Source: Bacillota bacterium
GTDB lineage: Bacteria; Sysuimicrobiota; Sysuimicrobiia; Sysuimicrobiales; Segetimicrobiaceae
Length of the DNA: 49,633 nucleotides
Direction of reading: 5' to 3'
Assembly (NCBI GenBank): GCA_021324975.1
Contig: JAJPIA010000035.1
Span: 1-49,633 of the forward strand
Shown here one piece after another: positions 42,690-49,633 of the stretch. Each line of letters opens with the position of its first letter. The first letter of the stretch is position 1. The position numbers and the translations under genes are program-made. The notes under the pieces were generated by a model. The model made no database searches. It saw only the letters and a list, made by a program, of their open reading frames with translations, and was not told the DNA's origin.

Positions 42690-43838
42690 CTAGAACAGGA
42701 TCTTTTGGCGCCGCATCCCGATGTTGAGCAGCAGCGCCGTCGCCCACAGCATCGTCATCAATGCGCTCCCCCCATAAGAGATAAACGGCAGCGGAATCCC
42801 GGTGATGGGCATGATGCCGACGGTCATGCCCACGTTGACGAACACGTGAAACGCCACCATCGACACGATCCCGACGGCCGCCAGCGCCCCGAACCGGTCG
42901 CGCGCCACCGCGGCGGCGCGGACCCCGCGCCACAGCCAGATCAAGAACAGGGCGAGCAGTGCCAGGCCGCCCACGAAGCCCAGCTCCTCGCCGATGACCG
43001 AAAAGATGAAGTCCGTGTGGTGCTCGGGCACGAACTGCAGCAGGTTTTGCGTACCGGCAAACAGGCCCTTGCCCCACATCAGCCCGCTGCCGACGGCGAT
43101 CTTGGACTGGATGATGCCGTACCCGGCGCCGCGCGGATCGAGCGCCGGATCGAGGAACACCATCAGCCGCCGGCGCTGGTACTCCTTGAGGAAGTGCCAC
43201 AGCACGGGCGACACGAGGCACGCCGCGGCCCCGAGCGCGGCGAGATCCCGGCGGCGCGCCCCGCCGGCGAACAGCATCCCGGCAAAGATCGCGCCGTACA
43301 CCAGCGCCGTCCCGAGATCCGGCTGCCGGAAGATCAGCACCATCGGGATGGCCACGTGGATGAGAAAGGGCATGAGATCTACGACGGAGCGGTACGGCCC
43401 GGGACGGTCGGCCATGTGCTTGGCGAGCGTGATCACGATGACGAGTTTCGCGAGCTCTGAGGGCTGAAACTGTCCGAACGGCCCGAGCGGGATCCAGCGC
43501 TGCGCGCCCAGGCTGCTGCGCCCGATGACCAGCACCGCGGCGAGCATCAGCAGGTTCGCGACGTACAGCCAGCGCCACCCGGAGGCGAGCGTCCGGTAAT
43601 CCGCGGCGACGAGCACGATCCCTACCCCGACGCCGATCAGGAGGTGGAGCATCTGGCTGCGGGTGTATGCCAGAGGGTGCGGCATGGACCGCGTCGTGCT
43701 GTAGACCATGAGCAGCCCGAACGCCACGAGCACCGCGGTCGACGCGAGGAGCAGCGGATCCAGGTTGCGGACGAGCCTCCGCCGGCGCGCCTGCGGGGCG
43801 TCGAGCGCGGTGGGCGCCGCCGCGGTGGCCGTGCTCAC
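42690..43838 (-). CDS. rodA: Rod shape-determining peptidoglycan glycosyltransferase RodA
   Basis: The 382-residue SEDS protein has about ten membrane helices. Motifs include LGAQRWIPLGPFGQFQPSEL and PDLGTALVYGAIFAGMLFAG, with the SEDS-type aspartate region DPALDPRGAGYGIIQSKIAV. The C-terminal GIMPITGIPLPFISYGGSAL is typical. It polymerises glycan strands with PBP2 in the elongasome. The start overlaps the PBP2 gene by four bases. Confidence 0.96.
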   Translation of the reverse strand: MSTATAAAPTALDAPQARRRRLVRNLDPLLLASTAVLVAFGLLMVYSTTRSMPHPLAYTRSQMLHLLIGVGVGIVLVAADYRTLASGWRWLYVANLLMLAAVLVIGRSSLGAQRWIPLGPFGQFQPSELAKLVIVITLAKHMADRPGPYRSVVDLMPFLIHVAIPMVLIFRQPDLGTALVYGAIFAGMLFAGGARRRDLAALGAAACLVSPVLWHFLKEYQRRRLMVFLDPALDPRGAGYGIIQSKIAVGSGLMWGKGLFAGTQNLLQFVPEHHTDFIFSVIGEELGFVGGLALLALFLIWLWRGVRAAAVARDRFGALAAVGIVSMVAFHVFVNVGMTVGIMPITGIPLPFISYGGSALMTMLWATALLLNIGMRRQKILF

Positions 43839-45610
43839 GGCTTGGGGTCTCCGGGCTGGGCCGGAGGCGTCATGCCAAAGGCGACCTCCAGCACGCGCTG
43901 CACGATCGGGGCGGCGAACTCGGCGCCGTACCCGGCGTTTTCCACCATCGCGACGACGACGACCTTGGGATCATCCGCCGGCGCGTACCCCACGAACCAC
44001 GCGTACGGCTTGCCGTGGCCGCTCTCCGCCGTGCCGGTCTTGCCTGCGACCGCCAGTCCTGGGATCTGAATCGACGTGGCGGTGCCGCGCGTGACGACGG
44101 CCGCCAATCCGGTGCGCAGCGTCGCCAGCGTCTGCGGGCTGAGCGGGACCCGGCCGGCCGGCGGTGGGGCGATGCGCTCCACGATCTGGCCCGTCGGCGC
44201 GCGAATTTCCACGGCGATGTGCGGGGTGACGAGCGTCCCGCCGTTGGCAACGGCGGCGACCATGCGCGCCGCCTGGATCGGCGTGACCAGCACGTACCCC
44301 TGGCCCACCGCGGTGTTGAGCGTGTCGCCGCCGTACCACGGCTGGTGGTACACGCGCCGCTTCCAGGCGGGGTCGGGCACGACGCCCGCGATCTCATCGG
44401 GTAGGTCCACCCCCGTGCGCGTCCCCAGCCCGTACAGGTGCGCGTACTCGGAGATGTGCTCGGGCCCCACGGCCCGGCCGATGGTCCAGAACACGACGTT
44501 CGAGGAGACGGCGATGGCCTGCAGGAAGCTCAGGTGACCGAACGCCTCATTCTCATTGTCGTGGAAGATCCGCCCGTTGAGATTGTAGTATCCCGGGTCG
44601 TAGAAGCCCGTGTCGGCGTTGACGAGACCCAACTCCAACGCCGCGGTCGCGGTGACGATCTTGAAGACCGACCCGGTGGGATACCCGGCCTGCGCCGCGC
44701 GATCGATCAGGGGTTGCCGGGGATCGTGCAGGAGCGCATTCCAGTCGCGGGCGTGGATGCCGGTGGAGAACAGGTCGGGATCGAACGCGGGGTGGCTGAC
44801 GAACGCCTCCACGGCCCCGGTCTGCGGGTCCATGGCGACGACGGCGCCGAGCCGGTTGCCGAGCGCCGCCTCCGCGGCCTGCTGCATGGGGAGATCGATG
44901 CCGAGCACGAGCGTGTCGCCCGGAACGGCCGGGATCGTCCGCAGCGTGCGAGACAGGCGACCCATCGCGTCGACCTCGGCCTGCAGCTCGCCGCTACGCC
45001 CGCGCAGATATCGATCGTAGACGCGCTCCACGCCGGCCTTGCCGATCAAATCACCCGATTCGTAGCCGTCCGCCCGAAGCCGGCGCAGGTCCGCGTCGCC
45101 GATCTCGCCGAGATATCCCAGCATATGGGCGCCGAGCTCTCGGTACAGGTAATCCCGCACCGGCTCGATCTCGATCAGGACGCCCGGCAGGTCCATGCGG
45201 CTCTCCTCCAGCGCCGCGATCACGTCCTTCGGGACGTCCCGGCGGAGCCGCACAGGCTCAAACGGCCGCTCGCGCCCGGCGGCGAGCCGCTGCCGGATTT
45301 CGGCCGGATCCATCGAGAGAAAGCGGGCAACGCGGGGGATCTCCTCGTGGGGGCGCACCATCTCGGTCGGCATGAGCGCGACCGTGAACGCAGGCCGGTT
45401 GACCACGAGCGGCCGGCCGGCGCGGTCGACGATCAGCCCGCGGGGCGCGGCAACGCTGGTCACACGCAGGCGGTTCTCGTCCGCGAGACGGGCGAAGTAA
45501 TCGCCCTGCACGACCTGCACCTGCCACAACCGCACGGAGAGCACGGCGAGCAGGGCGACCACCGCGGTGAAGAGGACGACGAGCCTCCGCTCGAAGGTCT
45601 CGTGGTCCAT
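43835..45610 (-). CDS. mrdA: Penicillin-binding protein 2 (class B, elongation)
   Basis: The 591-residue protein has an N-terminal membrane anchor (LVVLFTAVVALLAVLSVRLW), a pedestal domain (APRGLIVDRAGRPLVVNRPA) and the transpeptidase domain. The catalytic Ser is in GYPTGSVFKIVT (near 312), with SSN in AVSSNVVFW and KTGT in VAGKTGTAESG (near 524). It cross-links peptidoglycan for rod growth beside RodA. GGAGG lies before the ATG. Confidence 0.96.
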   Translation of the reverse strand: MDHETFERRLVVLFTAVVALLAVLSVRLWQVQVVQGDYFARLADENRLRVTSVAAPRGLIVDRAGRPLVVNRPAFTVALMPTEMVRPHEEIPRVARFLSMDPAEIRQRLAAGRERPFEPVRLRRDVPKDVIAALEESRMDLPGVLIEIEPVRDYLYRELGAHMLGYLGEIGDADLRRLRADGYESGDLIGKAGVERVYDRYLRGRSGELQAEVDAMGRLSRTLRTIPAVPGDTLVLGIDLPMQQAAEAALGNRLGAVVAMDPQTGAVEAFVSHPAFDPDLFSTGIHARDWNALLHDPRQPLIDRAAQAGYPTGSVFKIVTATAALELGLVNADTGFYDPGYYNLNGRIFHDNENEAFGHLSFLQAIAVSSNVVFWTIGRAVGPEHISEYAHLYGLGTRTGVDLPDEIAGVVPDPAWKRRVYHQPWYGGDTLNTAVGQGYVLVTPIQAARMVAAVANGGTLVTPHIAVEIRAPTGQIVERIAPPPAGRVPLSPQTLATLRTGLAAVVTRGTATSIQIPGLAVAGKTGTAESGHGKPYAWFVGYAPADDPKVVVVAMVENAGYGAEFAAPIVQRVLEVAFGMTPPAQPGDPKP

Positions 45611-45808
45611 CTACCCCGGACCTCCGGCGGTTCCGCGGGCACACCACCCCGCCCCCCTCACACGGTGCGGGGCAGCCTGGGGCGCGCACGCTCCGATAGG
45701 GCGGGCCGTCGCGCCCGCGCTACGTCTCCGTGGCCCCCCCGGCGGGGTCCGCCACGTCTCGCCGTACCTCAACGTCACGAGTAACGCCCGCGTTCGCCGG
45801 GACCGCTG

Positions 45809-46315
45809 TTACCGCGGCCGATCGGACAGCCGCTCCAGCCTCCCGTCGAGCCGGCGGAGCCATTGAAACATCGGAATTGCGATACAACCATTATAGCATG
45901 CGCTCAGCAACGTCACCCGCAGGGCCTCTGCGACGGGGGCGTCCACGAGCCCGACGAGGTGCCCCGCGCCGATCCAGACGGCGTTGCGCACGACCGTCAG
46001 GGCAAAGGCGGCGATCCCGGGAAGCCACGCATCCTCGAGGTAGATCCGGCCTTCGCCCAATCCCGCCCCAAACCCGGCACACAGGTTACCAAGCATCCCC
46101 AACCCGAGCGGCACGCCCGTTGCCACGTCCTGCATCCACCCCGCCGCGGCGCCTGCAGCGGCGCCCACTTCCGGCCCGCGCAGCAGACCGGCGCTCACGA
46201 CCAGCACGAGCAACGGATCGATGACGGCCCCCCATGGCCGAAACACGGCGAGCCACGTGACCTCGAGCGCGAGGGAGGCGGTGGCGAGGAGGCCGTAGGC
46301 GACGACGCGGGTCAC
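45809..46315 (-). CDS. mreD: Rod shape-determining protein MreD
   Basis: A GTG at 46315 overlaps the mreC stop (GTGA) and gives 168 residues. About five membrane helices are seen, including LLATASLALEVTWLAVFRPW and GAVIDPLLVLVVSAGLL. The segment GWMQDVATGVPLGLGMLGNL is typical of MreD. It links MreB and MreC to the cell-wall machinery. The 198-base gap to the PBP2 gene holds nothing recognisable. Confidence 0.92.
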   Translation of the reverse strand: MTRVVAYGLLATASLALEVTWLAVFRPWGAVIDPLLVLVVSAGLLRGPEVGAAAGAAAGWMQDVATGVPLGLGMLGNLCAGFGAGLGEGRIYLEDAWLPGIAAFALTVVRNAVWIGAGHLVGLVDAPVAEALRVTLLSACYNGCIAIPMFQWLRRLDGRLERLSDRPR

Positions 46316-47154
46316 CGGGCCACCGATTCGCCGCCCCGGATGATGACCAGCACTTCTTCGAGGTGCGTGAGATCCGCGGACGGCCGCACGGTCGCTTCCT
46401 CGAACATGTCGCCCGCGGCACGCGCCACCTGCACGACGCTCCCCACGACGAGGCTCGGCGGGTAGATCTGGCCCAATCCGGACGTCACCACCTCGTCCCC
46501 CGGCTGGACGTCCGCGTCGCGCGCGAGGTACTTGACGCGAAGGAGCGGCTGCCCCAGCCCTTCGACCACGCCGGCTTCGCGGGAGCGCACCACGAGCACA
46601 CCGACGGCGCTGCGCGGATCCGGCAGCAGGAGGACCCGCGACCACGTCGGGCCGGCCTCGATGACGTGCCCGACCAGGCCGTCGCTCGTGACCACGGGGT
46701 CGTTGCGCCGCACGCCGCCGAACGTTCCCCGATCGACGAGCACGGTGCTGAACCAGTCGCTCGGGTCCCGTCCGATCACGCGGCCCGCCGCGGTTTGATA
46801 CGGCTGCTGCTCCTTGAAGCCGAGCAGCGCGCGGAGCCGCGCGTTTTCTTGCGCGGCCGGACGCAGCCGCGCGTTCTCTTCGCGGAGCCGCCCAACCTCG
46901 GCCCGCAGGCGGGCGTTTTCGGTGCGGAGCGTGCCGATCTCGGTCAGGAGCGACCAGGCCCCGGCGACGCTGCCGCTCAAGCGCGACAACACCGCCGCGG
47001 CCGGGGCCACTGCCAGCTCCACGGCCGCGCCCGCCCACCCGATCCGGCGCCGCTCCGGCGTCCGGACCTGTGCCGTCAGCACGGCGAGTGCCACGATGCC
47101 GAGCGTCAGGAAGACGATGAGGCGTCGGTGCCGGAGCAGCGTGAAGAACAGCAT
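46312..47154 (-). CDS. mreC: Rod shape-determining protein MreC
   Basis: The 280-residue protein has an N-terminal membrane helix (LIVFLTLGIVALAVLTAQVR). A coiled coil with regular heptads follows (LRTENARLRAEVGRLREENA). The two beta-barrel domains have GRDPSDWFSTVLVDRGTFGG and GDEVVTSGLGQIYPPSLVVG. It is the scaffold that activates PBP2/RodA in the periplasm or wall zone. It follows mreB by six bases. Confidence 0.95.
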   Translation of the reverse strand: MLFFTLLRHRRLIVFLTLGIVALAVLTAQVRTPERRRIGWAGAAVELAVAPAAAVLSRLSGSVAGAWSLLTEIGTLRTENARLRAEVGRLREENARLRPAAQENARLRALLGFKEQQPYQTAAGRVIGRDPSDWFSTVLVDRGTFGGVRRNDPVVTSDGLVGHVIEAGPTWSRVLLLPDPRSAVGVLVVRSREAGVVEGLGQPLLRVKYLARDADVQPGDEVVTSGLGQIYPPSLVVGSVVQVARAAGDMFEEATVRPSADLTHLEEVLVIIRGGESVAR

Positions 47155-47160
47155 GTGGCG

Positions 47161-48198
47161 CTACATCTTCTTACTGGTGATGAGGACCTTCTTGAGCGTC
47201 TCGATCTCTTCCAGCGCGCGCCCCGTCCCGAGCACGACGCTGCTCAGCGGGTCTTCCGTGATCATGACGGGCATGCCGGTCTCCTCGGCCAGGAGCCGCT
47301 CCAGCCCGCGCAGCAACGCGCCGCCGCCCGCCATGATGATCCCTCGGTCGACGATGTCGGAGGCCAGCTCCGGGGGCGTCCGCTCCAGCGTCATCTTCAC
47401 CGCCTCGACGATCGCGGCGATCGGCTCCGCCATCGCCTCCCGGATCTCGGTGCCCGTCATGCGCACGGTCCGCGGCAGGCCCGAGACGAGGTCGCGCCCG
47501 CGCACCTCAATCGACTGGTCCTCCTTCTGCGGGTACGCGGAGCCGATCTTGATCTTGATGTCTTCGGCGGTGCGCTCCCCGATCAAGAGGTTGTATGCCT
47601 TGCGCGCGTATTGAATGATGGCCTCGTCCATCTCGTCGCCGGCCACCCGGATGCTGCGCGCGGTCACGATGCCTCCGAGCGCGATCACCGCGACCTCCGT
47701 CGTCCCGCCTCCGATGTCCACGACCATGCTCCCCACAGGTTCCGAGACCGGCAGCCCCGCGCCGATCGCGGCGGCCATCGGTTCTTCGATGAGGTACGCC
47801 TCGCGCGCGCCGGCCTGCAGCGTCGCGTCGACCACGGCCCGCTTCTCCACCTCCGTGACGCCGCTCGGAATGCCCACGATGACCCGCGGGCGCATGAACC
47901 CGCGCCCGCGCAGCCCGCGCTTGATGAAGTACGAGAGCATCGAGGCCGTGGTGTCGAAGTCCGCGATCACACCGTCCCTGAGCGGCCGCGTGGCGATGAT
48001 GTCCCCCGGCGTGCGTCCGATCATCTTCTTGGCCTCGTCGCCGACCGCCAGCACCTCGCCCCCGTCGACCCGGCGCGCCACCACCGACGGCTCCCGGAGC
48101 ACGATGCCCTCGCGCCGCACGTACACAAGCGTGTTCGCGGTGCCGAGATCCACCCCCATGTCCCGCGTGAACCGGCTGAACAAGCCGTTGAAGATCAT
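47161..48198 (-). CDS. mreB: Rod shape-determining protein MreB (bacterial actin)
   Basis: The 345-residue actin-fold protein has phosphate-1 motif [34 protein letters not shown], phosphate-2 [18 protein letters not shown] and the adenosine motif [16 protein letters not shown]. It polymerises under the membrane and guides RodA/PBP2. The N-terminal region [20 protein letters not shown] has a short amphipathic start for membrane binding. It lies 17 bases after radC. Confidence 0.98.
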   Translation of the reverse strand: MIFNGLFSRFTRDMGVDLGTANTLVYVRREGIVLREPSVVARRVDGGEVLAVGDEAKKMIGRTPGDIIATRPLRDGVIADFDTTASMLSYFIKRGLRGRGFMRPRVIVGIPSGVTEVEKRAVVDATLQAGAREAYLIEEPMAAAIGAGLPVSEPVGSMVVDIGGGTTEVAVIALGGIVTARSIRVAGDEMDEAIIQYARKAYNLLIGERTAEDIKIKIGSAYPQKEDQSIEVRGRDLVSGLPRTVRMTGTEIREAMAEPIAAIVEAVKMTLERTPPELASDIVDRGIIMAGGGALLRGLERLLAEETGMPVMITEDPLSSVVLGTGRALEEIETLKKVLITSKKM

Positions 48199-48215
48199 CC
48201 CCCCTCACACTCCTC

Positions 48216-48977
48216 TCAGGCCCGGTCCGCGCCGGTTCCCCTCCGCGGCCGGCGCGGCGCATCCGTGATCGGGACGAACGGACCGCCGTGTTCGCGCAGG
48301 CTGACGTAGCGGCCGTCTCCCACGATCAGATGGTCCAGCACGGGGATCCCCATGAGCCGTCCCGCCCGGTGGAGCCGTGCCGTGAGCGCCAGATCGGCCC
48401 GGCTCGGCGTGGGATCGCCCGACGGATGATTATGCACCAAAATCACGGCGGCAGCGCCTCCGCGCACCGCCGCCCGGAAGACCTCCCGTGGATGCACCGG
48501 CGAGCTCGCGAGGCCGCCGCGGGCGAGCTCGATCCGATCGAGCACCTCATGGCGGGTGTTGAGCAGCAGCGCCCAGCACCGCTCGGTCTCGCAAAAGCGC
48601 AGCTCGTCCATGACGAGCGCCGCCGCGTCCGCGGGCCGATGAACGAGCGGCCGCGCGCGCGGCGGCAGCGCCCGGAGCCGCCGGCCCAACTCGAACGCGG
48701 CGAGCAGGTGCAAGGCCTTGACCTCGCCGACGCCCGGTGTGCGGCGCAACTCCGACGAGGTGGCGCCCGCCAGGCGGTCCAGCGTTCCGTGGCGGCCGAG
48801 GAGGGTCGTGGCGACGTCGAGCGCGCCGTGATCGCGAAAGCCGGTGCGGAGAAGAACGGCGAGCAGTTCCGCGGTGCTGAGCGCCGCCGGCCCGTGTCGC
48901 AGGAGCCGCTCGCGGGGGCGGATCTCCTGCGGCAGGTCTGCAATCCGGCGTGGTGATTCGCTCAGCCCAGCACCCAA
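48216..48977 (-). CDS. radC: RadC family JAMM/MPN domain protein
   Basis: The 253-residue protein has a helix-hairpin-helix region (TPGVGEVKALHLLAAFELGR) and the metallo-site HNHPSGDPTPSRAD near 181-194, completed by the upstream Glu of the MPN fold. The start is a TTG at 48977 with no strong ribosome site. A better start was not found in frame. Its biochemical role is unsettled. The radC-mreBCD order is common in Bacillota. Confidence 0.93.
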   Translation of the reverse strand: MGAGLSESPRRIADLPQEIRPRERLLRHGPAALSTAELLAVLLRTGFRDHGALDVATTLLGRHGTLDRLAGATSSELRRTPGVGEVKALHLLAAFELGRRLRALPPRARPLVHRPADAAALVMDELRFCETERCWALLLNTRHEVLDRIELARGGLASSPVHPREVFRAAVRGGAAAVILVHNHPSGDPTPSRADLALTARLHRAGRLMGIPVLDHLIVGDGRYVSLREHGGPFVPITDAPRRPRRGTGADRA

Positions 48978-49102
48978 ACAACCAAAATCGCGGGCGCCGC
49001 CAACGATGCCACGGGCGGCCGGTCCGCGTGATGGAACAACGATGGGGCGAGTTCGGCGTCAGACCCCGCCGCCCCCACCCCCTCGCTCGCTTCCGAACGC
49101 AT

Positions 49103-49363
49103 TCACAGGACGCGGAACACGTAAATCGCGACAATTATACCAGCGACAATCGCGAGGTTCAACCGCACCGTGAAGCCGAGCGTGACCGTGAACACGCGCA
49201 GGTCGAGCGTCACCGGCGGATCCACGCCGAACGCGACCGAGTGCCCGAGCGGCGCGAGGTAGGTGAACTGGCCGACCGCGTCAGCGAAGACGCTGCCCAG
49301 CATGGCGCCGGCGATCACGATGACCACCAGCACCCACCACGGCTCGCGCGTCTTCTTGGCCAC
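49103..49363 (-). CDS. DUF4321-like membrane protein
   Basis: From GTG at 49363, with GGTGG upstream, the product has 86 residues with two membrane segments (WWVLVVIVIAGAMLGSVFAD and LNLAIVAGIIVAIYVFRVL). Between them is FTVTLGFTVRLN. This is the pattern of DUF4321 proteins found next to radC/mreB in Bacillota. Two further in-frame GTG codons lie just upstream. Function unknown. Confidence 0.75.
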   Translation of the reverse strand: MAKKTREPWWVLVVIVIAGAMLGSVFADAVGQFTYLAPLGHSVAFGVDPPVTLDLRVFTVTLGFTVRLNLAIVAGIIVAIYVFRVL

Positions 49364-49398
49364 CGGCGCCACCTGGCACCCCCATCGCGAATCCACAT

Positions 49399-49424
49399 AA
49401 AAAAGGAGCGGCGCGAACCGCTCC
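49399..49424 (-). terminator. Intrinsic terminator after tatA
   Basis: GGAGCGG and CCGCTCC form a perfect 7-base stem with a 6-base loop, followed by six T residues on the minus strand. It ends the tatA transcript and lies 35 bases before the DUF4321-like start. Confidence 0.93.
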
Positions 49425-49480
49425 CCGGTCACGCGTGCCGGCCGCCGAGGCCGCTACGCCGCCCGCGCTCCCTCTCGGGG

Positions 49481-49633
49481 TCAGCTCTTCTCCCCGGCGC
49501 TCTTGTCCGAGCCGGGTGGCTTGTGGTCGTCCGGTCTCGTCGCGTCCTTGAACTCCCGCATGGCCTTGCCCACCGCGCCGCCCAGGCCGGCCAGCCGGCT
49601 CGGGCCGAACAGCAGGATGATGATGGCCAGCAC
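49481..49633 (-). CDS. tatA: Sec-independent protein translocase TatA/TatE (partial, N-terminus beyond right edge)
   Basis: The last 50 codons of the gene are present. They read VLAIIILLFGPSRLAGLGGA, VGKAMREFKDATR and an acidic/Lys-rich tail ending at TGA (49483-49481). The hydrophobic helix followed by the LFGPSRL hinge and the amphipathic helix are TatA/TatB marks. The short tail suggests TatA rather than TatB. It forms the pore that exports folded proteins. The substrate-binding protein at 25148-26806 has a twin-arginine-type leader. Confidence 0.9.
   Translation of the reverse strand: MLAIIILLFGPSRLAGLGGAVGKAMREFKDATRPDDHKPPGSDKSAGEKS

Noticed and set aside
40905-43460. Long plus-strand open frame of about 850 codons opposite rng and rodA
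   Set aside because: Antisense composition artefact. rng and rodA are complete with catalytic motifs on the other strand.

Overview
The window is 49.6 kb of very GC-rich bacterial chromosome. Almost all of it codes on the minus strand, and the intergenic gaps are short. Long open frames on the opposite strand are composition artefacts. The cluster radC-mreB-mreC-mreD-PBP2-rodA-rng-rplU-rpmA-obgE-nadD-rsfS, with a DUF4321-type gene beside radC, has the order seen in Bacillota and related deep-branching Terrabacteria. Two SigB/SigF-type sigma factors and a pyruvoyl-dependent arginine decarboxylase fit a non-proteobacterial lineage. The phylum cannot be fixed from this sequence alone.

Layout. 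(1) 1-4.7 kb: a minus-strand operon running off the left edge. It encodes two paralogous sigma factors around a MerR regulator, two Roadblock/LC7 proteins and a TPR-extended PilB/GspE ATPase. Its leader holds a GEMM-I (c-di-GMP-I) riboswitch followed directly by an intrinsic terminator. (2) 4.8-10.2 kb: ruvX, alaS, a putrescine-type aminotransferase, a Nudix hydrolase and rpsU. (3) 10.3-14.6 kb: a secreted glycosidase-like protein diverges from the translationally coupled plus-strand trio PvlArgDC-SpeE-SpeB (agmatine, aminopropyl transfer, ureohydrolase). (4) 14.2-18.1 kb: an ECF sigma, zinc anti-sigma and RseB/MucB-like envelope-stress cluster with a secreted protein and a MazG-like enzyme. 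(5) 18.1-25 kb: leuS, a DUF2231 membrane protein, a secreted helical protein, a 51-residue small gene, a frameshifted HlyD-like/M23 fusion and a membrane-anchored protein. (6) 25-38 kb: an accessory-looking block with a peptide/nickel-type ABC system without ATPases, an S9 peptidase, a cobalt-type nitrile hydratase operon ending in an OsmC-family gene, a vapBC relic, an ArsR-VOC-SRPBCC cassette, a class V aminotransferase, a hydrolase and tRNA-Ala(GGC). (7) 38-49.6 kb: rsfS, nadD, obgE, rpmA, rplU, rng, the rod-shape genes, radC, DUF4321 and the end of tatA.

The two strongest discoveries are these. The OsmC-family gene at 31454-31924 has an in-frame UGA exactly where the family's reactive cysteine belongs. 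A GC hairpin lies at the right distance downstream, so it reads as a selenoprotein, encoded as the last gene of a nitrile hydratase operon. Second, a c-di-GMP riboswitch with a terminator appears to gate a whole sigma/MerR/Roadblock/PilB operon, linking second-messenger level to pilus assembly through alternative sigma factors.
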